From NCBI GenBank assembly GCA_003155465.1, contig PMCR01000467.1:1791-14421 (forward strand): 12,631 nucleotides of DNA, written 5' to 3'. Position 1 is the stretch's first letter; every line of letters starts with the position of its first letter. The notes under the pieces are model-generated. The model ran no database searches, had not been told where the DNA came from, and saw only the letters and a list, made by a program, of their open reading frames with translations. Made by a program: the position numbers and the translations under genes. Origin of the DNA: Myxococcales bacterium. GTDB taxonomy: Bacteria > Myxococcota > Polyangia > Fen-1088. Below are positions 7,049 through 12,631 of this stretch, piece after piece.

Positions 7049-8182
7049 CTAGCGTCCGCCGCGCAGGCGCCAAACCACCTGCACCCCTGCCACCACGGCC
7101 AGCGACCCGGCGATAAGTAGCGCGTGGATGAGTGCAAGCCAGGGCACGCCTAGTAGGCCATAGACCAGGAAGGCCAGGATGAAGAAGTCGCGCCGGCCGA
7201 TGGCGTGCACGGTGACGAGCAGGTCACGTCTGTCCTTGGCCAACCGGGTCTTCATGTCCGAACTGCCGGTGAGGCGCCAGCGCACCTTGATGATCTCTCC
7301 TCCCCCGCCCTGCAGCCTGAGTTCGCGGTAGGCGACCACGTCGTACCCGAGGTACAGAACCGTGGCCACAAGACCCGCAGCCAGCGCCAATTGGTTGCCG
7401 TTGGCGCGGAAAACACCCACGCCGATGCAGGTGAACAGCACCATGTTGAGCCCATCATCCACCAGAGTGTCCAGCCACTCGCCCAGCGCGCTCTGCTGGA
7501 AGCGTACGCGCGCCAGCTCGCCATCGCAACCGTCGAGGATCGACTGCAGGTGCGCAAGGAAGAAACCCCACACCATGAGGGCGGGGCCTCCGCTCGCCAC
7601 CGTGAGCGCACCCAGCAAGCCCACCAAAGCCGCGCCCAGGGTGACCTGGTTGGGGGATAAAGGCAGGCGACAAAGCAGGTGGCGCGTGATGAAGAACGAC
7701 ACCGGCTTGTTCAGGTGGCGCGCGACGAAACCCAGATCGCCACGCAGCAGCTCGGCGAAGACGGCGCGTTCGGCGTGGCGGCGGCTGGCCTCATCGATCA
7801 CGCGCAAGGTACCTTCGAGCGAGCGGCTGGCGGGTCGCACCTCGTCGGCGCCCACCTCGATAGCGCCCGACATGTCCCGGCGCAGAGCCGTCAGGTTCTC
7901 GGGCTTGGGCACCTTGTGTACCTGCACCGAAGCGGGCAGGTAGGGAGGCAGGCGGCAGCTTCCGTCGGAGGCGAGCACCACGTGGTATCCCAAGCCGTGC
8001 AACTGCTTGATGGCCCGTTCGAGGACCGACAGACCGGCCACGCGCATGGACGAACCCACCACCTCAGCGAGGGTGGCCCGCAGAAGCACGGGCGGCTTGC
8101 TGGGCGTCGGCGCATCCGCAGGAGGCGCAACGGGGCTCGCGTTTTTCTCGGCGGGGCTCACGGGGGATGGGTAGTCTGGCAC
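7049..8182 (-). CDS. CDP-alcohol phosphatidyltransferase with nucleotidyltransferase-like N-terminus
   Basis: A 377-residue membrane enzyme. The C-terminal half carries the full CDP-alcohol phosphotransferase signature D-x2-DG-x2-AR-x8-G-x3-D-x3-D: Asp217, Asp220-Gly221, Ala224-Arg225, Gly234, Asp238 and Asp242. It is surrounded by hydrophobic segments (about 183-212, 243-258, 265-285, 332-372). Such enzymes transfer a phosphoalcohol from a CDP-linked donor. Just before it, HLNKPVSFFITR and LSPNQVT (155-181) resemble the linker of IPCT/DIPPS-type fusions, which join an inositol-phosphate cytidylyltransferase to this domain. Residues 31-110 echo a nucleotidyltransferase (GLSVLERAIKQL, then GYHVVLASDG) but lack the GxGxR nucleotide loop, so this half is probably inactive or structural. 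Residues 1-30 are proline/alanine-rich. The start is a GTG without a clear Shine-Dalgarno; a minus-strand TATCCT (8202-8207) lies close by. Donor and acceptor cannot be fixed from sequence. The hybrid kinase gene follows on the same strand. Confidence 0.88.
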   Translation of the reverse strand: MPDYPSPVSPAEKNASPVAPPADAPTPSKPPVLLRATLAEVVGSSMRVAGLSVLERAIKQLHGLGYHVVLASDGSCRLPPYLPASVQVHKVPKPENLTALRRDMSGAIEVGADEVRPASRSLEGTLRVIDEASRRHAERAVFAELLRGDLGFVARHLNKPVSFFITRHLLCRLPLSPNQVTLGAALVGLLGALTVASGGPALMVWGFFLAHLQSILDGCDGELARVRFQQSALGEWLDTLVDDGLNMVLFTCIGVGVFRANGNQLALAAGLVATVLYLGYDVVAYRELRLQGGGGEIIKVRWRLTGSSDMKTRLAKDRRDLLVTVHAIGRRDFFILAFLVYGLLGVPWLALIHALLIAGSLAVVAGVQVVWRLRGGR

Positions 8183-8300
8183 AGCAAGCGCACGTCGGGC
8201 TAGGATAATGTCCGCAGGGCGGCCTTCCCCCCAAACCGGCTATCCGCAACAGGCTCCAAGCTTCGATGGCGGCAAAATGTCGGCGACAGCGGCTAGATTT

Positions 8301-8309
8301 GCTACGATC
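8301..8309 (+). promoter_or_regulatory. Candidate extended -10 promoter of the lipoprotein gene
   Basis: TGCTACGAT fits the extended -10 pattern TGn followed by a TATAAT-like hexamer (TACGAT, 8304-8309). The predicted start near 8316 would leave a leader of about 58 bases containing the strong ribosome binding site. No clear -35 is seen, which is tolerated by extended -10 promoters. It lies in the 191-bp region between two divergent genes. Confidence 0.35.
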
Positions 8310-8361
8310 TGGCGCAGGCTATCGGTGATCGCGAAGACACGAGGCGGGTGGCGTGAATCAA

Positions 8362-8369
8362 AAGGAGGG
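8362..8369 (+). promoter_or_regulatory. Strong ribosome binding site setting the lipoprotein start
   Basis: AAGGAGGG lies four bases before the ATG at 8374. The frame is also open from a GTG at 8353, but that start would put this site inside the coding sequence. Confidence 0.8.
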
Positions 8370-8373
8370 CTCA

Positions 8374-8778
8374 ATGACGGCAAAAGCGTGGTCGATCCTC
8401 TGTCTCATCGCCGCGGCTCTAGTTGGCGGCGGCGGAGCTTGTGGCGGCGGCAGTTCCAACACCAGCGGCCTGGTTTCGTGCACCATGGCCGAAGGCCCGA
8501 TCGTGGGGATCAAGATCTGTGCAGAGGCTCCGATTAGCTTCAAATCGCAGATCAAGTCGCTTTGCGAGAGCGCGGCGGATGCCGGTCTGGCGAGTGTGGG
8601 CGCCAACTCGAACTTCACCGACGGCCCCTGTTCCCGTGCGAGCGCCCTCGGAGGCTGCAGGATCACGAGCGGCGGCATGACCGTGACCATGTGGTACTCC
8701 AGCGTAGGCGGGATCGGCACGACGGCCAACGTCCTGGCGATCTGCACCGGCATCGGCGGGACATACGTCGCGCCCTGA
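8374..8778 (+). CDS. Small cysteine-rich lipoprotein-like secreted protein
   Basis: A 134-residue protein with a short basic N-terminus, a hydrophobic core (about 6-18) and then GGGGAC at 18-23 followed by GGGSSN. Cys23 looks like a lipobox cysteine, although Gly at -3 is unusual where Leu or Val is preferred. It is therefore a probable lipoprotein, exported and anchored in the envelope. The mature part holds six cysteines (36, 49, 64, 86, 95, 124), enough for three disulfides in the oxidising periplasm or at the surface. The arrangement SCT...ICAE...LCES...GPC...LGGC...ICTGIGGTY resembles a family of small myxobacterial proteins of unknown function, as far as I can judge from memory. No enzyme motif is visible. 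The start is fixed by a strong Shine-Dalgarno. It is transcribed divergently from the CDP-alcohol transferase and has no co-directional partner. Confidence 0.8.
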   Translation: MTAKAWSILCLIAAALVGGGGACGGGSSNTSGLVSCTMAEGPIVGIKICAEAPISFKSQIKSLCESAADAGLASVGANSNFTDGPCSRASALGGCRITSGGMTVTMWYSSVGGIGTTANVLAICTGIGGTYVAP

Positions 8779-8970
8779 GCCCAGAGTTCGACAACGTCCG
8801 CCCCGCGCCGTCGTCGGTTCATTATGGGCGGAATGGCGTCCACCGGGACGGCGCTGCTCGAGCATGACGAGAGGCCACTGCGTGCCTTGGACAGCGACTT
8901 TCGCAGTCGGTGAACGAGGCCGCCCCCCACGCACGTCGAGCCCTGCCCAACTCGGCGGTTGCAGTTGCCG
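8779..8970. other. Convergent intergenic spacer with a weak hairpin
   Basis: This 192-bp gap separates two genes that end towards each other. It holds a small inverted repeat, CGACT (8895-8899) and AGTCG (8905-8909) with a 5-base loop, without a T tract. That is too weak to call a terminator with confidence. A 29-codon frame at 8824-8913 has no ribosome binding site. Confidence 0.3.
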
Positions 8971-9471
8971 CTATTTCGGTGGTTCCGAGGGCTCGGGGCC
9001 AACGTTGGTTAAAGCGAACAGATAGTCCCCCCAGCGACCGTGCGGATGATGGCGGTAGTAGTATGGCATCTCGGCGCGCGCGGACGCCATGTCGCGCAAG
9101 TTGAGGTGTGCTTGAATCAGCAGGCTGTCGCGCTCGTCGGAATCGCGCGAATCGCCGAATTTCTGGCGCGCCTCGCGGGCCGCTTCGACGGCCTGGGCCG
9201 GGTTGGTCCTGTACTGGTCCCGGATCTGCTTCATCAACAAAGCCTCGGCCGTGATCTCAGGATCAGCAGGCGGGGGAGAGCCCGCATCGGGCGTGACGAA
9301 CTTGGGCGGTCGAACCTGGGGGACCAGAGCTGGAACAGCGGCGGCGCCAACAGAGTACGGTTGCGGCTGCGTCGCGGACGGCACTTCGTCCTTCTTTCCC
9401 CAGCGCAACAAGAAAACAACCAACGCCGTGACCAACGAAAACCAGAAGAGGATGTGAATGGTGCGTTTCAT
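8971..9471 (-). CDS. Membrane-anchored protein with Pro-rich linker and helical C-terminus, function unknown
   Basis: A 166-residue protein. Residues 1-6 are basic, 7-23 form a single hydrophobic helix (ILFWFSLVTALVVFLL), and RWGKKDE follows. It may be a signal anchor, with the rest on the periplasmic side, or an N-in anchor; the positive residues after the helix make orientation uncertain. Residues 30-72 are a Pro/Ala/Val-rich linker. From about 73 to 155 the sequence is helical and TPR-like in spacing (EALLMKQIRDQY, AVEAAREARQKFGD, LLIQAHLNLRDMASARAEM), followed by YYYRHHPHGRWGDYLFALTNV. Tails of this kind occur in short proteins of Myxococcota, but I cannot name a family. The ATG at 9471 has only a weak upstream GGGA. 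It is convergent with the lipoprotein gene and has a lone-gene arrangement. Coding confidence comes from the coherent domain order. Confidence 0.75.
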   Translation of the reverse strand: MKRTIHILFWFSLVTALVVFLLRWGKKDEVPSATQPQPYSVGAAAVPALVPQVRPPKFVTPDAGSPPPADPEITAEALLMKQIRDQYRTNPAQAVEAAREARQKFGDSRDSDERDSLLIQAHLNLRDMASARAEMPYYYRHHPHGRWGDYLFALTNVGPEPSEPPK

Positions 9472-9581
9472 GGAAGGCTAGTTCCCTGGCGCATCGCTTT
9501 GCGCGGAAGGATCTTGCCGCGGCTCTGTTGGAATCGCAAGGGCGGCGTGGGCTGTTGGATCCCATCGCGAGTCTGCGTAGC

Positions 9582-9598
9582 TTCCTTTGGTTCCTTTG
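9582..9598 (+). repeat. Short tandem repeat, two copies of TTCCTTTG
   Basis: TTCCTTTG occurs at 9582-9589 and again at 9591-9598, a 9-bp period, within the non-coding gap. It resembles the degenerate 'CTTTGCGTCTTTGCG' type of intergenic low-complexity sequence found in several GC-rich phyla. No function assigned. Confidence 0.5.
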
Positions 9599-9793
9599 CG
9601 TCTGCAGTTGCGGCGCCTCGCGCTCCTTTCGGCTCGAAAAACTGCGGCCAGGTCTGTTTCCCATAGCGGAGTCACCGTCGCACGCCGCATCGAGTTGTCA
9701 CGGTGGGTCTTCATGACTCTTCTTGCTTGGGAAGCCGGGACCACTTCAGGGCTTGGAGCGCACGCCCAGCCGTGCAAATATGGCATCCGCGCT

Positions 9794-9799
9794 GGAGGA
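9794..9799 (+). promoter_or_regulatory. Ribosome binding site of the beta-barrel gene
   Basis: GGAGGA lies seven bases before the ATG at 9807. It selects this start over in-frame codons at 9723 and 9780, and it places a textbook signal peptide at the N-terminus. Confidence 0.85.
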
Positions 9800-9806
9800 A
9801 CCCACG

Positions 9807-10481
9807 ATGCGAAAGACTCTCGGTTTCTGCTTCCTTTCCCTCACACTGATCGCCGGAACGGCGCATGCACAAGGTGTTTTCCTTGAAAAAGGACAGCCCG
9901 GCATTAGCGCCGTGGCTGGCGCCGCCGTGATAGGGACCGGGTGGAGCGCATCCGTCGTGCCCAGCTACACCTACCGGGGCGTGTTCGACGTGGGTCTGGA
10001 CGTGACTAACTATAGCTACAGCAACGGGGACGCAAAGCGTCTCTCAGCCATTGGCCTGATGCCGTTCACAAACATCTACTTCACTCGCGCCGAGGATGGC
10101 CGGCTGCCAGTCTCGCTTTCGGGCACCTTCGCGTTCCAGAAACGGCTCTTCAGGGGCAACGGGGGCGCGCCCAATCCTGACGAATGGGGCATGCTGCTCG
10201 GCGCCTCGGTCTTCCGACGCATCGAGTTCAGCAACAGCTTCGCCGGCATTCCCGAGGTGTTTGTCGCGTACGATCTGCAGGCCACCACCTGGCACAGCAC
10301 GACAAGAGAGGGCAACGCCGCGGCTCGCCCGGGCCAGGAAACGAACTACGACAACAAGCCGCGCGCATTCTTTCGCGCCAACCTGGCTTTCAAGGGGGAG
10401 AAGATCGTGTACGCAGCCAGCCCCTACCTGGGCTACCAGGGCGGCCTCGCAATCGGCGCCAACCTGGGCGCGATTTTCTAG
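9807..10481 (+). CDS. Small outer-membrane beta-barrel protein
   Basis: A 224-residue exported protein. A Sec signal peptide covers 1-21 (MRK, hydrophobic core, AHA), with predicted cleavage before Gln22. The mature part (about 203 residues) is made of alternating hydrophobic/polar stretches with many aromatic residues and Gly, for example ISAVAGAAVIG, ASVVPSYTYRG, FDVGLDVTNYSYS, LPVSLSGTFAFQK, GMLLGASVF and PEVFVAYDLQATTW. It ends in GGLAIGANLGAIF, with a C-terminal Phe like the signal read by the Bam assembly machinery. This points to an eight- to ten-strand barrel of the OmpA/OmpW size class, but no family signature is recognised. It could be a small porin, an adhesin or a structural protein. 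No cysteine remains after processing. It is followed by a GC-rich palindrome and then the acyl-CoA synthetase gene 86 bp downstream. Confidence 0.8.
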   Translation: MRKTLGFCFLSLTLIAGTAHAQGVFLEKGQPGISAVAGAAVIGTGWSASVVPSYTYRGVFDVGLDVTNYSYSNGDAKRLSAIGLMPFTNIYFTRAEDGRLPVSLSGTFAFQKRLFRGNGGAPNPDEWGMLLGASVFRRIEFSNSFAGIPEVFVAYDLQATTWHSTTREGNAAARPGQETNYDNKPRAFFRANLAFKGEKIVYAASPYLGYQGGLAIGANLGAIF

Positions 10482-10488
10482 CGCCCGC

Positions 10489-10506
10489 GCCCGCGCCGGC
10501 GCGGGC
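10489..10506. terminator. Perfect 18-bp GC-only palindrome just after the beta-barrel gene
   Basis: GCCCGCGCCGGCGCGGGC is its own reverse complement and could form a 7-bp all-GC stem with a CCGG loop. It starts eight bases after the TAG at 10479-10481. No T tract follows, so it is not a classic intrinsic terminator, but it may pause or stop transcription or protect the 3' end of the mRNA. It overlaps a GCGCCC hexamer repeat beginning at 10482. Confidence 0.5.
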
Positions 10507-10567
10507 AGACGAACCCTTCGCAAGAAAGAAGAGAAGGCCAAGCTCCCACGTCCAACGCTGTAGTACC

Positions 10568-12229
10568 GTGAGCGCACCCGCCCGCCCCGAAGTCAATATT
10601 GGTTTTGCCTGCACCGACCTGCAGTGCAGGCTGGGACGCGAGCCAGCGGTGGCCATGCGTTGGTTGGGTTCGGATGGCGAGCGAAAGGAGTTCACGTTCG
10701 GACAACTCGCCGCCGAGAGTTCCCGGTTTGCCGCCGTGCTGGCCGGGCTAGGCGTGGTGCCCGGCGCGCGCGTCTCTTTCATGCTGCCCAAGCTGCCCGA
10801 GATGTTCATCGCCGTCCTGGGTGGCCTGAAGGCACGCGCGGTGGTGGGTCCTCTGTTCGCCAACTTCGGCGACGAAGCCCTCTTGGATCGGCTGGGTGAT
10901 GCGAGCGCGTGTGTCTTGCTGACCAAGCACAGCTTGCTCAAGAAAGTTCAGCGCATCCGTGATCGGCTGCCCAACCTGCGCCACGTCCTCTTGGTGGACG
11001 CCGACGATCATCTGACCGCCGACATCCTGAGCTACCGCCGCCTGATGCGCGAAGCCTCGGCTGACTTCACGGTGGCGCCCACTTCGCCGGAAACGCCGTC
11101 GATCCTGCACTACACCTCAGGTTCGACGGGCAAACCCAAGGGCGTGCTGCACGTACACGGGGCTTTGCCCAGCATAGTGGCGACGACCCGCAATGTCCTG
11201 CAGGTGGGACCTGGCGACGTTCTCTGGTGTACGGCCGACCCGGGCTGGGTGACGGGGACATCCTACGGGATCATCGGGCCCTGGGCTGTCGGCGCCACCC
11301 AAGTCCACTACGGCGGCAGCTTCGACGCCGGCGCGTGGATGACCATCCTCGAGCAGGAGAAGGTCAACATCTGGTACACAGCGCCGACCGCCCTGCGCAT
11401 GCTGATGCGTGAAGAGGCGTCACTCTATGCAGGCCGGCGCCTCGGAGCGCTGCGCTGCGTGGCCAGCGTGGGCGAGCCGCTCAACCCTGAAATCACTTTC
11501 TGGGCCCGCCGCACCCTGGGCAAGGAGATTCACGATACCTGGTTCCAAACCGAGACCGGCGCCATCATGATCGCCAACCGGCCCGGGCTTGCCGTGCGCC
11601 CCGGTTCCATGGGCAGGGTGGTCGACGGTGTCGAGGCCGTCGTCCTGGACAGCTCGGGCCAACCCCTGCCTATCGGGCAGCAGGGCCGGCTGTGCCTGCG
11701 GCGAGGCTGGCCCTCCATGTTCAGCCAGTACATCAATCGCCCCGAGGCCTACGCCAGTCGGTTCCACGGCGAATACTACGACTCGGGCGACATGGCGGTG
11801 CAGGATGCGGATGGCTACTTCTGGTTCGTCGGCCGCAGCGACGACGTGATCAACACCTCGGGGCACTTGGTGGGCCCTTTCGAGATCGAAAGCGTCTTGC
11901 TGGAACTGCCCGAGGTGGTCGAAGCAGCCGCGGTGAGTGCGCCCGACCCCATCCGCTTCGAGAAAGTCGTGGTCTTCGTGTGCCTGCGCTCAGGCCATTC
12001 CCCCTCGCGCGAGTTGGAGAGCCGCATCCGCCTGCACGTGGCGAACCGCGTGTCGTCCATCGCCAGCCCCCAGGATGTGGTGTTCGTGGCCAGCCTGCCC
12101 AGAAACCGCAGCGGCAAGATCATGCGGCGGGTCCTGCGCGCGCGCTTCCTGGGCCAGGATGAGGGCGACCTTTCCAGCATGGAAACCTGGCACCCCGGGG
12201 ATATCGGCGACCGGCGCGAACGGGTGTGA
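10568..12229 (+). CDS. acsA: AcsA-type acetyl-CoA synthetase-like acyl-CoA ligase (AMP-forming)
   Basis: A 553-residue ANL-family ligase that activates a short carboxylic acid to acyl-CoA through an acyl-AMP. Features seen: P-loop TSGSTGKPKG (183-192), CTADPGWVTGTSYG (221-234), IWYTAPTALRMLM (268-280), SVGEPLNPE (300-308), DTWFQTETG (323-331), SGD (406-408), GRSDDVINTSGHLVGPFE (422-439) and SGKIMRR (515-521) with catalytic Lys517, the site acetylated by Pat-type enzymes in relatives. Length fits the short Bacillus AcsA class rather than the roughly 650-residue Acs. Other acyl-pocket positions (Val-Thr in GWVTG, Val in SVGEP) are kept, but the Trp directly before QTE, which limits the pocket to acetate, is Phe326. 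Acetate or propionate are the likeliest substrates. The frame runs upstream to 10184, but that part overlaps the beta-barrel gene out of frame. GTG at 10568 keeps the conserved VNIGFACTD start. No clear Shine-Dalgarno is seen. Malate dehydrogenase follows 145 bp downstream. Confidence 0.92.
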   Translation: MSAPARPEVNIGFACTDLQCRLGREPAVAMRWLGSDGERKEFTFGQLAAESSRFAAVLAGLGVVPGARVSFMLPKLPEMFIAVLGGLKARAVVGPLFANFGDEALLDRLGDASACVLLTKHSLLKKVQRIRDRLPNLRHVLLVDADDHLTADILSYRRLMREASADFTVAPTSPETPSILHYTSGSTGKPKGVLHVHGALPSIVATTRNVLQVGPGDVLWCTADPGWVTGTSYGIIGPWAVGATQVHYGGSFDAGAWMTILEQEKVNIWYTAPTALRMLMREEASLYAGRRLGALRCVASVGEPLNPEITFWARRTLGKEIHDTWFQTETGAIMIANRPGLAVRPGSMGRVVDGVEAVVLDSSGQPLPIGQQGRLCLRRGWPSMFSQYINRPEAYASRFHGEYYDSGDMAVQDADGYFWFVGRSDDVINTSGHLVGPFEIESVLLELPEVVEAAAVSAPDPIRFEKVVVFVCLRSGHSPSRELESRIRLHVANRVSSIASPQDVVFVASLPRNRSGKIMRRVLRARFLGQDEGDLSSMETWHPGDIGDRRERV

Positions 12230-12263
12230 TCGGTCGGTTACTGTCCCGATTTCTTTCTGCCAC

Positions 12264-12280
12264 GGCAGGCCGCGGCTGCC
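12264..12280 (+). terminator. Weak hairpin after the AcsA-like gene
   Basis: GGCAG (12264-12268) pairs with CTGCC (12276-12280) around a 7-base loop, 34 bases after the stop. There is no T tract, so only a weak or factor-assisted terminator is possible. Confidence 0.25.
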
Positions 12281-12307
12281 CTTGTCGCTGGATGTGGGCG
12301 TTTTCGG

Positions 12308-12336
12308 TTGGCTTGTGCGCCCCAACGCGCTATCAC
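12308..12336 (+). promoter_or_regulatory. Candidate promoter of malate dehydrogenase
   Basis: TTGGCT (12308-12313) and TATCAC (12331-12336) are 17 bp apart in the 145-bp gap upstream of the mdh start. Matches to consensus are three and four of six. Transcription would begin near 12343. Inference by eye. Confidence 0.3.
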
Positions 12337-12374
12337 TAGGAGAGCGAAACAGGACTGGCGGAGGCCTCTTTTCG

Positions 12375-12631
12375 ATGCACAGGAAGAAGCTGGCACTCAT
12401 CGGAGCGGGAAATATTGGCGGCGAAATCGCCGCCCAGGCGGCCCGACTTGAGTTGGGCGACGTCTATTTGTTCGACATCCCGGACAAGCTGGGGATAGCC
12501 CAGGGCAAGGCTTTGGACCTGGAGCAGAATGGCTGCATCCTGGGCTACGACGTGCGCATACAGGGCACGTCCAACTGGGACGACCTGGCGGGCAGCCACG
12601 TGGCGATCGTGACCGCGGGCATCCCCCGCAA
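12375..12631 (+). CDS. mdh: Malate dehydrogenase, N-terminal part (LDH-like type)
   Basis: The first 85 residues of an NAD-dependent malate dehydrogenase, cut by the window edge; the full protein should be about 310-320 residues. The Rossmann motif GAGNIGG is at 10-16, the acidic residue that selects NAD is Asp34 (YLFD), QGKALDL follows (43-49), and the fragment ends in VAIVTAGIPR (76-85), all typical of the malate/lactate dehydrogenase superfamily. The GNIGG and LFD...QGKALDL pattern fits the LDH-like MDH group that oxidises malate to oxaloacetate in the TCA cycle. The spacing between LFDI and QGKALDL (PDKLGIA) looks about two residues longer than the common VEGVP form I recall. The start ATG at 12375 has GGAGG at 12360-12364, ten bases upstream. 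It is co-directional with the AcsA-like gene, a sensible pairing of acetate activation with the TCA cycle. The active-site residues are outside the window. Confidence 0.93.
   Translation, partial: MHRKKLALIGAGNIGGEIAAQAARLELGDVYLFDIPDKLGIAQGKALDLEQNGCILGYDVRIQGTSNWDDLAGSHVAIVTAGIPR

Larger units (their letters stand above)
9472..9806. other. 335-bp divergent intergenic region without a convincing gene
   Basis: This lies between the start of the membrane-anchored protein (minus) and the beta-barrel gene (plus), so promoters for both are expected. Reading frames exist on both strands, but all are arginine/serine-rich, lack ribosome binding sites and look non-coding. A TTGTCA at 9695-9700 could be a -35 box for the plus-strand gene, but no good -10 follows at 16-18 bp. 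The part around 9570-9640 is low-complexity, with TTCCTTTG repeated at 9582-9589 and 9591-9598 followed by GCGTCTGCAG. Local composition differs from the flanking genes. Confidence 0.5.

Noticed and set aside
8824..8913. A 29-codon frame starting MGGMASTGTALLEHDERP
   Set aside because: It is short, without a Shine-Dalgarno or recognisable family. The translation is not obviously random, but nothing supports expression.
9478..9786. A 102-codon minus-strand frame in the 9472-9806 gap
   Set aside because: It is Arg/Ser-rich with no ribosome binding site and crosses the low-complexity segment, so it is probably non-coding.
10184..10567. Upstream 128-codon extension of the acyl-CoA ligase frame
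   Set aside because: It overlaps the beta-barrel gene in another frame and is Arg/Gly/Pro-rich, while similarity to AcsA starts only after 10568.
1..12631. Search for mobile elements, tRNA or rRNA genes, CRISPR repeats and toxin-antitoxin pairs
   Set aside because: No transposase, integrase, regularly spaced repeats, tRNA-like cloverleaf or paired small genes were seen by eye. Automated scans could still find small RNAs.

Overview
The window is a stretch of GC-rich bacterial chromosome. The best guess is a Myxococcota (deltaproteobacterial) organism. The reasons are a small cysteine-rich lipoprotein-like protein of a kind I associate with myxobacteria, a membrane-anchored protein with a proline-rich linker and helical C-terminus, a short AcsA-type acyl-CoA synthetase, the LDH-like type of malate dehydrogenase, and signalling proteins with many domains. 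This placement rests on pattern recognition, not on a marker gene. I see no RNA genes, CRISPR array, insertion sequence, integrase or prophage gene.

Layout, left to right. (1) 1-198: the C-terminal end of an unrecognised plus-strand protein. (2) 214-1305, minus: a GGDEF diguanylate cyclase with an intact active-site motif and inhibitory site, facing the first gene tail-to-tail. (3) 1509-2300 and 2373-3605, plus: a classical short-chain dehydrogenase/reductase and a multi-pass Gpi18/PIG-V-like glycosyltransferase. (4) 3586-6963 and 7049-8182, minus: a CDP-alcohol phosphatidyltransferase with an extra nucleotidyltransferase-like N-terminus, followed by a 1125-residue hybrid sensor kinase (dCache, HAMP, PAS, PAS, HisKA, HATPase, receiver). 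The kinase and glycosyltransferase genes overlap by 20 bases at their 3' ends. (5) 8374-8778, plus: a cysteine-rich lipoprotein-like protein. 8971-9471, minus: a membrane-anchored protein of unknown function. (6) 9807-10481, plus: a small outer-membrane beta-barrel protein, with a perfect 18-bp palindrome just after its stop. (7) 10568-12229, plus: an acetyl-CoA-synthetase-like enzyme. (8) 12375 to the window end, plus: the start of malate dehydrogenase.

Functional themes. Two signalling proteins (a c-di-GMP synthase and a hybrid kinase) sit among envelope genes: a lipid headgroup transferase, a polyprenol-sugar-type glycosyltransferase, an outer-membrane protein and a lipoprotein. A short central-carbon section (acetate activation, then malate oxidation) closes the window. 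Most of this looks like ordinary chromosomal sequence. I found no convincing new multi-gene system. The most checkable oddities are a Trp-to-Phe change in the acyl pocket of the AcsA-like enzyme, the reduced nucleotidyltransferase-like half of the CDP-alcohol transferase, and the six-cysteine lipoprotein.
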